A DNA stretch of 10,293 nt. Origin: Caulobacteraceae bacterium (GTDB lineage: Bacteria > Pseudomonadota > Alphaproteobacteria > Caulobacterales > Caulobacteraceae). Below the pieces are notes generated by a model. That model saw nothing but the letters and a program-made list of their open reading frames with translations. It was not told the origin of the DNA and made no database searches. The position numbers and the translations under genes were made by a program. This document shows positions 1 through 7,302 of this stretch, piece by piece (positions within the stretch are counted from its first letter, which is position 1; every line of letters begins with the position of its first letter). Location of the stretch: the NCBI GenBank assembly GCA_947452665.1, contig CANGEH010000059.1:1-10293 (forward strand). Reading direction: 5' to 3'.

Positions 1-1542
1 CTCTTCGTCAGTAAGTCGCATATCCGCTTGAGGCGCACCAACTAGCCGTGCCCTAGATCTCTGGCGGATATCAGCTTCCGTCCCCTTATCAATTGGGCAA
101 TAGAACCGAGCTACCACCCTAATGTTAGACGGTAATTCGATCAAATTTCGTTCGTACTCACTAGGGTTTTTGCCCGATAAATAGTCGAATAACTCAACCC
201 GCTCAGAGGCCGACAGGCGCTTCATTGCGTTGTTGAAATCGTCGAACTCTCCTCGCCCTTCGAAGCGTTCATACCAATGACGATTGAAAATCATATGATG
301 CGGCCGGGATAGGATTTCTTCAAATTCATGGCGATTGCTTCCAAATGCAGCCCTGAAAAACTCCGGTTCTCCCGAGACCACGCCGTGGGTCGCTTGCAGA
401 ATTATCTGCAGCGACCGCAGAGAAAACCTACTCCACTTCTCGCCAATGTGAGATCGGTCCGGCAGGTTCACAGGTTGGTACCGCATTGGGAACGAGTAGA
501 TACGAATCCCCAACTCCTCATTCAGTCGGACGTTCAAATACATGCGTTCGAAGAGATCTGCAGGGTCGTCGTGAAAGTTGTACAGCATGTAGTTTGAGAG
601 GTCGTTCATACCGAACTCATGCGCGAACCTCACAGCCTTTTCATACGGTCCCTTCAGCCCAAGATGGTCGAATGCAATGCGAAGAGGACTAAGAGCGATT
701 GATGATAGTTCTCTTAGATACATTGGGTCTTTGCATAAAATCCTAGCATCAACACCTTGATTGAAATCTACCCTTCGGAGTGTTCCCGTTCGCTCATGTT
801 CACGTTTTAACTTCGCGCCGGGAGTAAATCCAAGGTCTCTTATCTCAGCGATTATTTCCTTGAAACGTGTTGATGCGACAACATTGTTATCCATCAAAAT
901 CAGATCGCGTTTCGGCCCGTATAGTTGATCTACCGATTGAACGAACTGCGTGAGGGGAGTTGCATCGCGTTGTCCGCCTTCAAGTTTGGGGACCCCACAA
1001 AAATGACACTTACGTATGCAGCCGCGAGACGCGTATGCAAAATATGCATCTCTCACTGGATATTTGTATTCGATATGATCCAAGATACTATAGTCTGGGA
1101 CGAGATCTTCTATCGGGGTGCCGCTTAGATCGTCAGCGTAAAAATCACCATCGAATTCATCAAGTTCAAGGGCCGTAGCTGGCGGACCGTCTAGTAATCC
1201 TTTGATGAAGCGTACCCCCCTCCATCTTGGGTCAGATAAAAATCGCTCGTGCATTAACGAAGCAGCGATACCGCCAACAAACACGCGCTGGGTTTGCCCG
1301 TGAACAATTCGGATTGCAAAATCTATCGTTTCCGCGATTTTCTGAAACTCGAACGAAAACAGCGTAGTTATATAAATCCGATCCCACGCTGTCGTCGATA
1401 AGGTGGGGTCTTGCCCCTTCGAAAAAACCACATGATCGCGCTTGCCTTGCGGTCCGTGATACTGGGCGATTTTCATCAAACCCAATGGGGGGTACTTGTT
1501 TTTGTATCCTGGCTCTAAGAGCAATATTTTTTTGTTTGCCAT
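1..1542 (-). CDS. Radical SAM enzyme with degenerate B12-binding-like N-terminus (C-terminus off window)
   Basis: The frame is open from an ATG at 1542 to the window edge: 514 codons with no stop, so the C-terminus is missing. GAGGGA lies six bases before the ATG and is a fair ribosome site. Residues 1-130 begin with a hydrophobic strand and KNKYPPLGLMKIAQYH, the start seen in radical SAM proteins with a B12-binding-like Rossmann domain; no DxHxxG cobalamin motif is visible. ASRGCIRKCHFCGVPKLEG carries CxxxCxxC at Cys175, Cys179 and Cys182, which should bind a 4Fe-4S cluster and S-adenosylmethionine. FNQGVDARI (about 260-268) and LSPLRIAFDH (about 284-293) look like later barrel strands. Such enzymes make a 5'-deoxyadenosyl radical; the substrate cannot be read here. 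It looks intact as far as seen and more AT-rich than the replication genes, which fits island cargo. The radical SAM call is firm, the role unknown. Confidence 0.9.
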   Translation of the reverse strand, partial: MANKKILLLEPGYKNKYPPLGLMKIAQYHGPQGKRDHVVFSKGQDPTLSTTAWDRIYITTLFSFEFQKIAETIDFAIRIVHGQTQRVFVGGIAASLMHERFLSDPRWRGVRFIKGLLDGPPATALELDEFDGDFYADDLSGTPIEDLVPDYSILDHIEYKYPVRDAYFAYASRGCIRKCHFCGVPKLEGGQRDATPLTQFVQSVDQLYGPKRDLILMDNNVVASTRFKEIIAEIRDLGFTPGAKLKREHERTGTLRRVDFNQGVDARILCKDPMYLRELSSIALSPLRIAFDHLGLKGPYEKAVRFAHEFGMNDLSNYMLYNFHDDPADLFERMYLNVRLNEELGIRIYSFPMRYQPVNLPDRSHIGEKWSRFSLRSLQIILQATHGVVSGEPEFFRAAFGSNRHEFEEILSRPHHMIFNRHWYERFEGRGEFDDFNNAMKRLSASERVELFDYLSGKNPSEYERNLIELPSNIRVVARFYCPIDKGTEADIRQRSRARLVGAPQADMRLTDEE

Positions 1543-1608
1543 GGCGGGTCCCTCGAGCTCAAATTCCTAAACCAAGACGACCGCGCTGTCGATCGGTTTC
1601 GGATTGCA

Positions 1609-1625
1609 GTCCCAATGTTGGGGAC
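1609..1625. repeat. Short imperfect palindrome upstream of the radical SAM gene
   Basis: GTCCCAATGTTGGGGAC pairs with itself apart from one extra G. It lies about 70 bases upstream of the radical SAM start, in a 190-base gap with no credible gene. It could be an operator for that gene, but no family of regulator is recognised and chance is possible. Confidence 0.25.
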
Positions 1626-1735
1626 CTGCGCGGCTTGAGTGCCGAGCATGAAGGAGAAATTTGTACAGGTACTGAGCGATTCTGACAGTCACTTTAGGCT
1701 CTAACGGCTTGGATCTTTTTCGGCGATTACCCATT

Positions 1736-2119
1736 TCAAAGGGGCAATTGAGTTGAAGTTAGCTCTGTCCCAAAACCTGAACCAGAACTTCGAGCCCAGT
1801 CGTCCTCTGTGAGGTCATCGAAGCCTATGCCCCGAATGGTTCGCATCCTGTCTCGGTTCTTGGCCTCCAATGCCACTTCGTTCGAGTTTGTGATTAGGAG
1901 CCGGTCCTGAGCCCGATCAGTCAGCCCCACAAAGGACGAAACCTCGGTATAGGTCAGGTAGGCGCGCTTGGACCTGAACTTGACCTGATAGGGCACCAGC
2001 GCGCCTGTGCGTGCCCGGAAGATGCCGTCTATGCCCTTGCTGTCATTGGGTAGGTTCATCTCTTGGCGAATGGCGGGTGGTACCTGACCCACGATCCAGT
2101 TCTCTTCGACTGTACGTCG
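1736..2119 (-). pseudogene. Fragment of a PD-(D/E)xK restriction-endonuclease-like domain (probable helicase-nuclease relic)
   Basis: The frame is open from just after a TGA at 2122-2120 to a stop at 1736. The first normal start is a GTG at 2092, giving 118 residues, but similarity seems to begin upstream (VEENWIVGQVPPAIRQEM), so the N-terminus has probably been lost. KGIDGIF followed by VPYQVKFRSKRAYLT fits the D...(Q/E)xK core of Mrr-like nucleases (GTG numbering: Asp22 and Lys38). LTDRAQDRLLITNSNEV and MRTIRGIGFDDLTEDDWARS look like the rest of such a domain, as found at the N-terminus of large DEAD/DEAH helicases in defence islands. The helicase part is absent: the frame ends soon after the domain, with an odd tail of TELTSTQLPL. 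I read it as a relic of a defence gene. A free-standing small nuclease is possible, but less likely given the poor start and tail. Confidence 0.55.
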
Positions 2120-2387
2120 TCAGAACATTTGAGACGGGTGGTGTCCAGATTTAACGAAGAGTTGGCCTCATCTGGGATTGATATTTAGGCGTCTCGCCCG
2201 AAGGCTCGCCCAGCCTCACCGCCCCCTGCCACCCTCACTAACACCGCCCCCCGCATTACGTCCACTTGTACGACTATTAGCCACCCTGATCAAGGATCGG
2301 GGGCCGAGGCAAGTCCAGATTACAGGCCGACACAATGACGGGCTTGGAGACGGCTTCCTTGCCTTGTAGCCTAGGAAAGTATGAGGG
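2120..2387. other. Non-coding stretch, C-rich on the plus strand
   Basis: I see no credible gene here. The part from about 2205 to 2260 is strongly C-rich (CACCGCCCCCTGCCACC). Several short frames exist but none has a ribosome site or protein-like composition. It may be decayed sequence upstream of the nuclease fragment. Confidence 0.4.
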
Positions 2388-2618
2388 ATGCAGATGGACG
2401 ATCAACAACGCAAAACGTTGCAGAGCCTCTTGAGGATGTCGGCAAGGAGGCATCCAAGGGATCAGCCTCTCGAAGAACTGGAGTTGTCGGCGAAGACGCA
2501 CCTAGGGCTGTACCGGCAGGAAGGGGACGCGGAGGGGGCAGCAATCTACGCGCTGCTTCTGGAAATAATCCAAAGGGCAAAAAGCTGGGAGGAAGTGGAA
2601 AGGCTAGCGCATGAGTAG
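2388..2618 (+). CDS. Small hypothetical protein, mostly helical and charged
   Basis: The product is 76 residues from the ATG at 2388, or 74 from the ATG at 2394. GAGGG at 2383-2387 is six bases before the second ATG, which makes MDDQQRKTLQSLL the likelier start; GGAAAG at 2374-2379 could serve the first. The composition is that of a soluble helical protein (LEELELSAKTHLGLYRQ, AAIYALLLEIIQRAKSW) with alternating charged and hydrophobic residues, unlike the Pro/Ser- or Gly/Arg-rich shadow frames over the same bases. I recognise no family. It is the only clearly plus-strand gene inside the island part of the window. It may be real, but length and codon pattern are the only support. Confidence 0.5.
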   Translation: MQMDDQQRKTLQSLLRMSARRHPRDQPLEELELSAKTHLGLYRQEGDAEGAAIYALLLEIIQRAKSWEEVERLAHE

Positions 2619-2676
2619 CCGCCGCTAAAACAAAAGCCAGCAAGGGCCTTCAGCAGGTGCAGCAGGCTGCGGATGC

Positions 2677-2805
2677 TTAGGATTTCATGGCCGGGATATC
2701 CGCGGCACCAGCCTTGTAGTCTGTGACAGAAGCGGTGAAGGGATCAGCATGCGTACCAGACGCACACATGGGGAAGAAGGCTGCCAGTATGAGCGTGGAT
2801 TGCAT
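2677..2805 (-). CDS. Possible 42-residue secreted peptide
   Basis: An ATG at 2805 opens 42 codons to a TAA at 2677. Residues 1-20 look like a signal peptide: a short hydrophobic core (LILAAFF) and a small-residue end, GTHA, with cleavage likely before DPFTAS. The mature part would be only about 22 residues (ending DYKAGAADIPAMKS). It lies 27 bases downstream of the secreted-protein gene on the same strand, so the two could share a transcript. No clear Shine-Dalgarno sequence precedes the ATG. It may be a small exported protein, the truncated start of a longer one, or chance. Confidence 0.35.
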   Translation of the reverse strand: MQSTLILAAFFPMCASGTHADPFTASVTDYKAGAADIPAMKS

Positions 2806-2832
2806 GGTGGGGGCTACCGACCCGCCCACTCG

Positions 2833-3321
2833 CTAACAGAAATATCTCTTCGCGGTCGCGAGTGCCTGAGAAAAGCCGGGTGGGTTAGGGATGGTAACGG
2901 GCCGACTCTTGGGAAGGGCCAACTCAATCGTTCGCCCAGAGCTGAGCGCTCCCAATAGTCCCGACGACGCAAGCATCGCGTATTCAGTGCCGTTTGTGTG
3001 ATCGATCCTCAATGCCTTGCCACCATAAGCACGACCGCCGACTTTCCATATCATATCACTAAACAGCCCCCTGGGTTCAGATCGCTTGGTTTCGGGGCCA
3101 AGATCATTCCCCGTCATCATGACAACCCTAGCAACAGGACGATTGCATTGGTATCGTGGGTATCCGATGCTCAAGGCGACAACTGAAACATCGGGACGCC
3201 CAAACACAATTAGCGCGTCGTTGCCTTTTGCCTGCCAAGACACGGTCTGTGCGGAGGCAGAAAAAGCCCAGGCAAAGGCCACTACTGCGGCCGTCAGAAA
3301 TGGAATCGATCTAAAAGTCAT
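2833..3321 (-). CDS. Secreted hypothetical protein with signal peptide
   Basis: The product is 162 residues. AGGAG six bases before the ATG at 3321 makes the start convincing. Residues 1-24 form a classic Sec signal (FLTAAVVAFAWAF core, SASA end) with cleavage likely between Ala24 and Gln25, so the mature protein of about 138 residues should be periplasmic or secreted. It holds only two cysteines, Cys59 and the very last residue Cys162, which could form a disulfide. The mature part is strand-rich (NDALIVFGRPDVSVVALSIG, then RPVARVVMM) and ends ALATAKRYFC. I recognise no family. It is a complete, well-formed gene in a zone of decayed ones, probably island cargo. Confidence 0.75.
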   Translation of the reverse strand: MTFRSIPFLTAAVVAFAWAFSASAQTVSWQAKGNDALIVFGRPDVSVVALSIGYPRYQCNRPVARVVMMTGNDLGPETKRSEPRGLFSDMIWKVGGRAYGGKALRIDHTNGTEYAMLASSGLLGALSSGRTIELALPKSRPVTIPNPPGFSQALATAKRYFC

Positions 3322-3424
3322 TGGTCGCTCCTAGTAGCTAATAATTATTCGACCAGCACTGTACTTCGTCATAACATTCGAGACATTAGGCACCCGTTCC
3401 AAGCTTCTAAGCATCTCGCCCCCG

Positions 3425-3673
3425 CTACCGTTCCAGCTTACCCGGCTTCCTACCTCGCCACCGTGGACCGACCAGAGCGCCGAGTTGAACCATAGTAGCC
3501 TCAATCTCTCGAAGCTGTGCAAGACGTTCTGAGCGTAGCGCCTTGGCCTCGAGGGTCTCGGCTCCCGTTTTGAAGTTCGGATGGGCCTCACCGCGCTTGA
3601 TAGTACCCGGACGGCGCGCACAGTGGGCGCAGCGGTGTCTTGCGCTGTGTCTTCTAGGCGTCGTTATGACCTC
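3425..3673 (-). pseudogene. Decayed second copy of the Cys/His island protein
   Basis: An 82-codon frame runs from just after a TAA at 3676-3674 to a TAG at 3427-3425 and has no ATG, GTG or TTG near its beginning. From about 3604 it reads IKRGEAHPNFKTGAETLEAK, then RSERLAQLRELEA and PRWRGRKPGKLER. This matches the C-terminal half of the gene just upstream on the same strand: VRRGADHWNYQSKGEGKLDR, RSRRMDELRQIEA and TRWPGRKPKRS. The Cys-rich N-terminal half is replaced by an unrelated or degraded stretch (RHSARHRCAHCARRP). A tandem duplication followed by loss of the 5' end explains it. A 96-residue frame at 3331-3621 overlaps it but has no protein-like features. Confidence 0.7.
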
Positions 3674-3990
3674 TTAGGCTTGCGCCCCGGCCAGCGCGTC
3701 GACCCGGGGGCCAACAACCCGATGACGAAGGCCACTGCCTCGATCTGCCGTAGTTCATCCATCCGGCGGCTTCGCTCAGCCCGGTCCAGCTTGCCTTCAC
3801 CCTTGGACTGATAGTTCCAATGATCAGCGCCACGGCGAACCGTCTCTAACGATCTATAGCCGTGGGAGGTGCAGACGCGTCCGCCTTTCGCAGCGAGTCT
3901 CCAACAACGGACACCACTGTGTTTTGCCCGAGCCGTGCAACGCGCAGATTTACCTTCGAGAATGGATCGTAGTGGAATTTGAACCTCCAA
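3664..3990 (-). CDS. Small Cys/His-motif island protein
   Basis: The 108-residue product has RCTARAKHSGVRCWRLAAKG followed by GRVCTSHG, with Cys18, Cys29, Cys40 and His43. This resembles the CxA-x-SK-x-G-x-x-C ... C-x-x-HGG pattern common in proteins of alphaproteobacterial phages and islands, and may bind zinc. A charged helical part (EGKLDRAERSRRMDELRQIEA) and a basic end, RWPGRKPKRS, follow; these suggest nucleic-acid binding, but no function is established that I can cite. The start is odd. A TAG lies directly before the TTG at 3990, no ATG or GTG is in frame before the Cys motif, and GGAGG lies inside codons 1-3. That GGAGG sits five bases before an in-frame ATT (3978), so a rare start is possible. 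A decayed copy follows at 3673-3425. Confidence 0.65.
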   Translation of the reverse strand: MEVQIPLRSILEGKSARCTARAKHSGVRCWRLAAKGGRVCTSHGYRSLETVRRGADHWNYQSKGEGKLDRAERSRRMDELRQIEAVAFVIGLLAPGSTRWPGRKPKRS

Positions 3991-4026
3991 CTAAAACGGA
4001 TGCCAACGCTCTACGGTGGCTGACGA

Positions 4027-4059
4027 GGCCGTAGACGGCCGTATTAGGGTATTTAACCC
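4027..4059. terminator. Two small inverted repeats after the replication operon
   Basis: GGCCGTAGACGGCC (4027-4040) is a perfect 6-bp stem with a two-base centre, and GGGTATTTAACCC (4047-4059) a 4-bp stem. They lie about 20-50 bases past the stop of the last operon gene on the minus strand and before the Cys/His gene. They could end transcription, but no T-run follows on the minus strand, so this is weak. Confidence 0.25.
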
Positions 4060-4076
4060 AAACCCCATGGTTGGCT

Positions 4077-4676
4077 CTACAGCACCCTGTGGCTGCGACA
4101 GAACAAGACGGCCTCATCTGCGATATTCAGCGCCTCGTCACAAAGCACTGCGCAGCTTCCCAGCCGTTTCGTTTGCCGCTTGTTGTAGAGACGGCCGGTC
4201 GTACGGACGGTTTCACAGTCGTCAATGAGTCGTTTCACTCGAGGCTTGATCGAGTCGGCAAAGGAAAGGACATCAAGATCCGGAATGCCTTCACACCCAA
4301 GCGCCTCGATTGCCGGAATGAGGTCTCCACCCAACCGCCGTGCGATGTTTCCGGGCACTTGCTTCAGACGGAGCACCTTGTCCTCGCTCGTGCAACCCAC
4401 AAGTTGGTTGGGATAATAGCCCCACCTGTCTTTCCGGTATGCGGCGATAGATGCCACGACAGCGCGCTCATGGCTTAGTCGATCGAGGGATTCTCTGATC
4501 TTGTAGGCGCTGATGCGATCGAAGGGGCGATCGGCCCGGCGGACGCGCATGGCCTCATGGTAAACAATCTGACACGAGTTAGGTACCGAGCGCTGGCCGC
4601 TTCGGACACGCCCAGCAGGTAGGTGGTTAGGGGGTTTTGGGGGTTTGTTTCGGATAGCTTCTATACGATTATACAT
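4077..4676 (-). CDS. Hypothetical protein downstream of the primase-helicase
   Basis: The frame could start at a GTG (4724, 215 residues), an ATG (4688) or an ATG (4676, 199 residues). GGAGAG four bases before the last makes MYNRIEAIRNK the preferred start. Residues about 11-20 (KPPKPPNHLP) are encoded by one arm of a 26-bp inverted repeat, so this N-terminal part was probably created or altered by that repeat. The body is mixed helical (RPFDRISAYKIRESLDRLSH, then RAVVASIAAYRKDRWGYYP). It ends with a cysteine-containing stretch (GSCAVLCDEALNIADEAVLF). No family is recognised. It follows the primase-helicase by about 54 bases on the same strand and is likely cotranscribed. An internal start near 4550 (MRVRRADRPFDR) is also possible, since the sequence looks more like a normal protein from there on. 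Confidence 0.6.
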   Translation of the reverse strand: MYNRIEAIRNKPPKPPNHLPAGRVRSGQRSVPNSCQIVYHEAMRVRRADRPFDRISAYKIRESLDRLSHERAVVASIAAYRKDRWGYYPNQLVGCTSEDKVLRLKQVPGNIARRLGGDLIPAIEALGCEGIPDLDVLSFADSIKPRVKRLIDDCETVRTTGRLYNKRQTKRLGSCAVLCDEALNIADEAVLFCRSHRVL

Positions 4677-4740
4677 TTTTCTCTCCATTTTTCTTCTTAA
4701 GAATAAGCCCAGAGAAACCCCCACAACCCCCTAACCACCT
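4621..4740. repeat. 120-bp segment bounded by 26-bp G-rich inverted repeats
   Basis: The arms are 4621-4646 (starting AGGTGGTTAGGGGG on the plus strand) and 4715-4740 (the same read on the minus strand). They match at 25 of 26 positions; the one difference is T at 4637 against the base pairing with 4724. The pairing stops sharply at both outer ends. The 68-base centre is AT-rich and holds the likely ribosome site and start codons of the next gene. The right arm contains the stop codon of the primase-helicase (4733-4731). Each arm has four G-runs (GG, GG, GGGGG, GGGGG) and could form a quadruplex. It may be a tiny mobile palindromic element, an mRNA attenuator, or a binding site for the neighbouring replication protein. 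Confidence 0.75.
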
Positions 4741-7302
4741 GTCGCACGTGCCTCGCTGGGAGATGCTGTGAGCGTTTCGAGGACCCAGACGGCTTGGCCT
4801 CCGCGAATGCCGGGGCAGATAAACTTGTATCCGTTCACGACGCGGCCCTGATGCGCGGAAAGCCAACGCCCAAGCCTGCGCCCATTGATGCGTGCGCCCT
4901 CACCTGCAACTGCGAGAAGTGCGTCCCGAAGTTCCGGGTATTTGTGCTTCTTAGCGGTGGAGCCTAATGAGACGTCTACCATCTCGTCGGCCAGCGTATT
5001 AAGGTCCCCAGTCGTAACCTTCTTCTGGCCGATCACCTTTGCCCACTGCCCCATCACTTGTTTGATGAGCGCCATTTGCGGATCTGCTTTGCGGACCTTT
5101 TCCATCGTATCGCAGGGATCGGCGCAACCCAGCCAGATCAAAGCGCTGCGCACCCAGTTAGACCAGTCAGCAAAGGACCCCAGAGCAGGAACCTGACCCG
5201 GTCTACCAGCGACATGGTAAGCACGAAGGATGGTAAGGGCTGCCGCCACGTACTCTCCGCGCCCGTCTTGCATTACCTGAACAGGGTCGAACGGAAACTC
5301 CCGCAACTCGGGGCGCTCGACGCCTGGATCAAGTTGGCAAAGCAGAGCACGACGGCTCATGTCGCCAACGAATGTCAAGTTGTTCCCCGTGGCGGTCACC
5401 ATAGCCGTCGTGGGCACTTCTATCATCACGGACTGCCCAAGCGGACGGACTTTCAAGCTCGACTGGGTCATCAACTGACACAAGAATTCGCCCCCCAGTG
5501 GCGTCTCGCAGTTGTCGATAGCAACGATACCTTCGCCCTCTAGCAGAAGCGCACCCAGCCGCTTTTCCAGTTCTTCGGCCGTCCTACCCTGCGCGATAGG
5601 GGCAGCTTCACGCCCAGTGCGCAAAACGCTGGCGAGGTCGACGATGGTGCTTTTACCGGATCCAGCGGTCGGGGCAGAGAAGCCGTGCAGCGGCGCGCTA
5701 TTAAGTGCGGGCCGACACACTGATGTTAGCAGTGCAGAGAGTGTTACCGACCGATCAGAGTCTGTGACGAAGGGAAATCCGGCAATCAGCCTTTGAAGTA
5801 GATCCAGTGCACCGAGTGCATCGTCGCGCGTCGGGAGAGCCGGTAATTTCGGTACAGCCGTGCCACCCGGCACGAGAAGCAGGCCTGTCGATGCATCATA
5901 CCCCGGTCTCCAGAGCAGACTGCCATCTCGGCGCAGTGTGGGCACGTCGATAAAACCCACCAGAGGGGGGAGCCCCCATCTTCCGGTCCGAGACAGTAAA
6001 GTCTCAGCCACCACCCCGGGACAATCGATCTTGGTTTCACCGACCCTCACCGGCTTAGTCCAATTGGCGGCCTTCGTCAGCGCCTCGACCAACTCGGCTT
6101 CTCCAACTGTGACAATCCGCAAACGGCCGCCGCCCCTTCGCCCTACCTGCGGGGCAGGTGTGACCCCCGTCCTGACAATACGGTTGCTCATTTGAAAATA
6201 GCCCAAATCCGCTTCGATTAGGGCCTGCTCCGCTTGATCCACCGTCGCGGGCAACTCTCCGGGGACGACGTGAATGGTTAGCCTGTTGCTCTCGCCTCCG
6301 CCTTCATCTCCGAAGATCGACCCACCAACTGGGGTGTACCGTGCCTTAGCTCTCGACAGCGCGCGCGTCGCTGCGCGTAAGGGATCGGCCTGATTGCCAA
6401 TATGAGCGCACCCCGCGTTGTCCGGATTGAGAAAGACCCCGAACACCTGATCATCGGAATAGCCGTCGTCGACCATCTGGCAGGCGATGCCGTAGACCCA
6501 AGCCGAGTGGTCATCACCCCGGAAGTGTGTTTGCGGCTGGTCGAGCATCGTTGTTAACTTCGCGGTATCACCGCGAGAAAGGTCGGCACTCGACAGCAAG
6601 TTGACATCATCTGGTGCCGCCACCGATGCCCGCGCATGGACCGTTGATACAACTGATACAACATCGATCGGAACGGAACCTTCCAACTCGTCGAGCGTGT
6701 AAGTACGATCCGGGTTGGAGGTAACCAGCCGCGCCATGACAGGATCGTAGCCGCGTCTGCGCTTCGCCGCATTTGGATAGTTTACGGTCCCGGGCAGTCG
6801 AAGCAGTCGGTCAATGTTGTGGCAATTGTCCCCCCCCCCAACGCTTCGCGAAGGCTTTATTGATACTTTCAACGCACTCCAAGGCATCGGTATCCTGGAC
6901 CCTCCACAGCGCCTGAGCGCCGTTTCCGCTATCCACGATGACGCTTGGTGGCAGGGTCGACATCTCAAGGGCGCTGATCACTGCAGCCTTGTTAAAGGGT
7001 GAGCCGTCTTTCGGCGGATCAATGTCCACGTGCACGTAGCGGGCCGAGAGAATTTCCGTCTTGTCCGGCTTGCGCCCGACGGCTGGATGACACCGATTGG
7101 TCGTCCAGTAGATATTCCGGCCAGCGCGATTTAATGCGATCGCCCATTGAACTGCGGCTTCTACGTCATTGCCGAAATACCTTCCTTCGATCCCCCCATC
7201 CGGCATGATCGCGGCAAGATGGATGTCGTCGCCGATTAGTTCGGCGATGAACTGGCGAATAACCGCTTCGTTCTGAGCAAGCACCTTTTCGGGCGAAACC
7301 AT
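4731..7302 (-). CDS. AEP-like primase fused to AAA+-type helicase, frameshifted at a G10 run
   Basis: Two frames join into one protein of about 856 residues. The first (7302 to about 6831) begins MVSPEKVLAQ; its ATG overlaps the stop of the HTH gene (TAATG), so translation is coupled. The second continues from about 6830 to the TAG at 4731. They meet in ten G (6839-6830 on the minus strand); with nine G the text reads AKRWGGDNCHNIDRLLRLPG. Primase motifs, in joined numbering: HVDIDPP (Asp93, Asp95), SGNGAQALWR (about 125-134), and DRLLRLPGTVN (Asp164). Helicase motifs: Walker A APTAGSGKST (about 543-552), Walker B IVAIDN (about 592-597), sensor-like TATGNN (about 636-641) and arginines in GDMSRRALL (about 646-654). 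Such proteins prime and unwind island or plasmid DNA for replication, like P4 alpha in general plan. The extra G may be a sequencing error, a real mutation or a slippage site. Confidence 0.85.

Noticed and set aside
1545..1735. Short minus-strand frame overlapping the radical SAM start
   Set aside because: About 44 codons, no ribosome site, and no protein-like pattern.
2371..2643. Minus-strand 90-residue and plus-strand 77-residue frames over the small helical ORF
   Set aside because: Their compositions (Pro/Ser/Leu-rich and Gly/Arg/Ser-rich) are typical of shadow frames; the frame at 2388 reads like a real soluble protein.
2615..2680. Plus-strand run reading AAAKTKASKGLQQVQQAADA to a stop
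   Set aside because: It looks like the C-terminal end of an Ala/Gln/Lys-rich protein, but it follows a stop in frame, has no start of its own and is too short to support.
3331..3621. A 96-residue minus-strand frame
   Set aside because: It overlaps the decayed Cys/His copy in another frame, is rich in Arg and Ser with no pattern, and the other frame has clear similarity to its neighbour.
3957..3996. Minus-strand AGGTTCAAATTCCACT resembling a tRNA T-arm, as a possible second attachment site
   Set aside because: It matches the real T-arm at about 13 of 16 bases, but the five-base stem does not pair in the tRNA layout, the acceptor strand is missing, and the orientation is opposite to the tRNA fragment at 9706-9752.
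4621..4646. Telomere-like GGGGGTTTTGGGGG
   Set aside because: The likeness to ciliate telomere repeats is by composition only; there is a single unit per arm and no tandem array.
6831..6968. The first 46 residues of the downstream primase-helicase frame as a real N-terminus
   Set aside because: This part overlaps the upstream frame, which carries the conserved primase residues; the downstream frame reads like a primase only after the G run.
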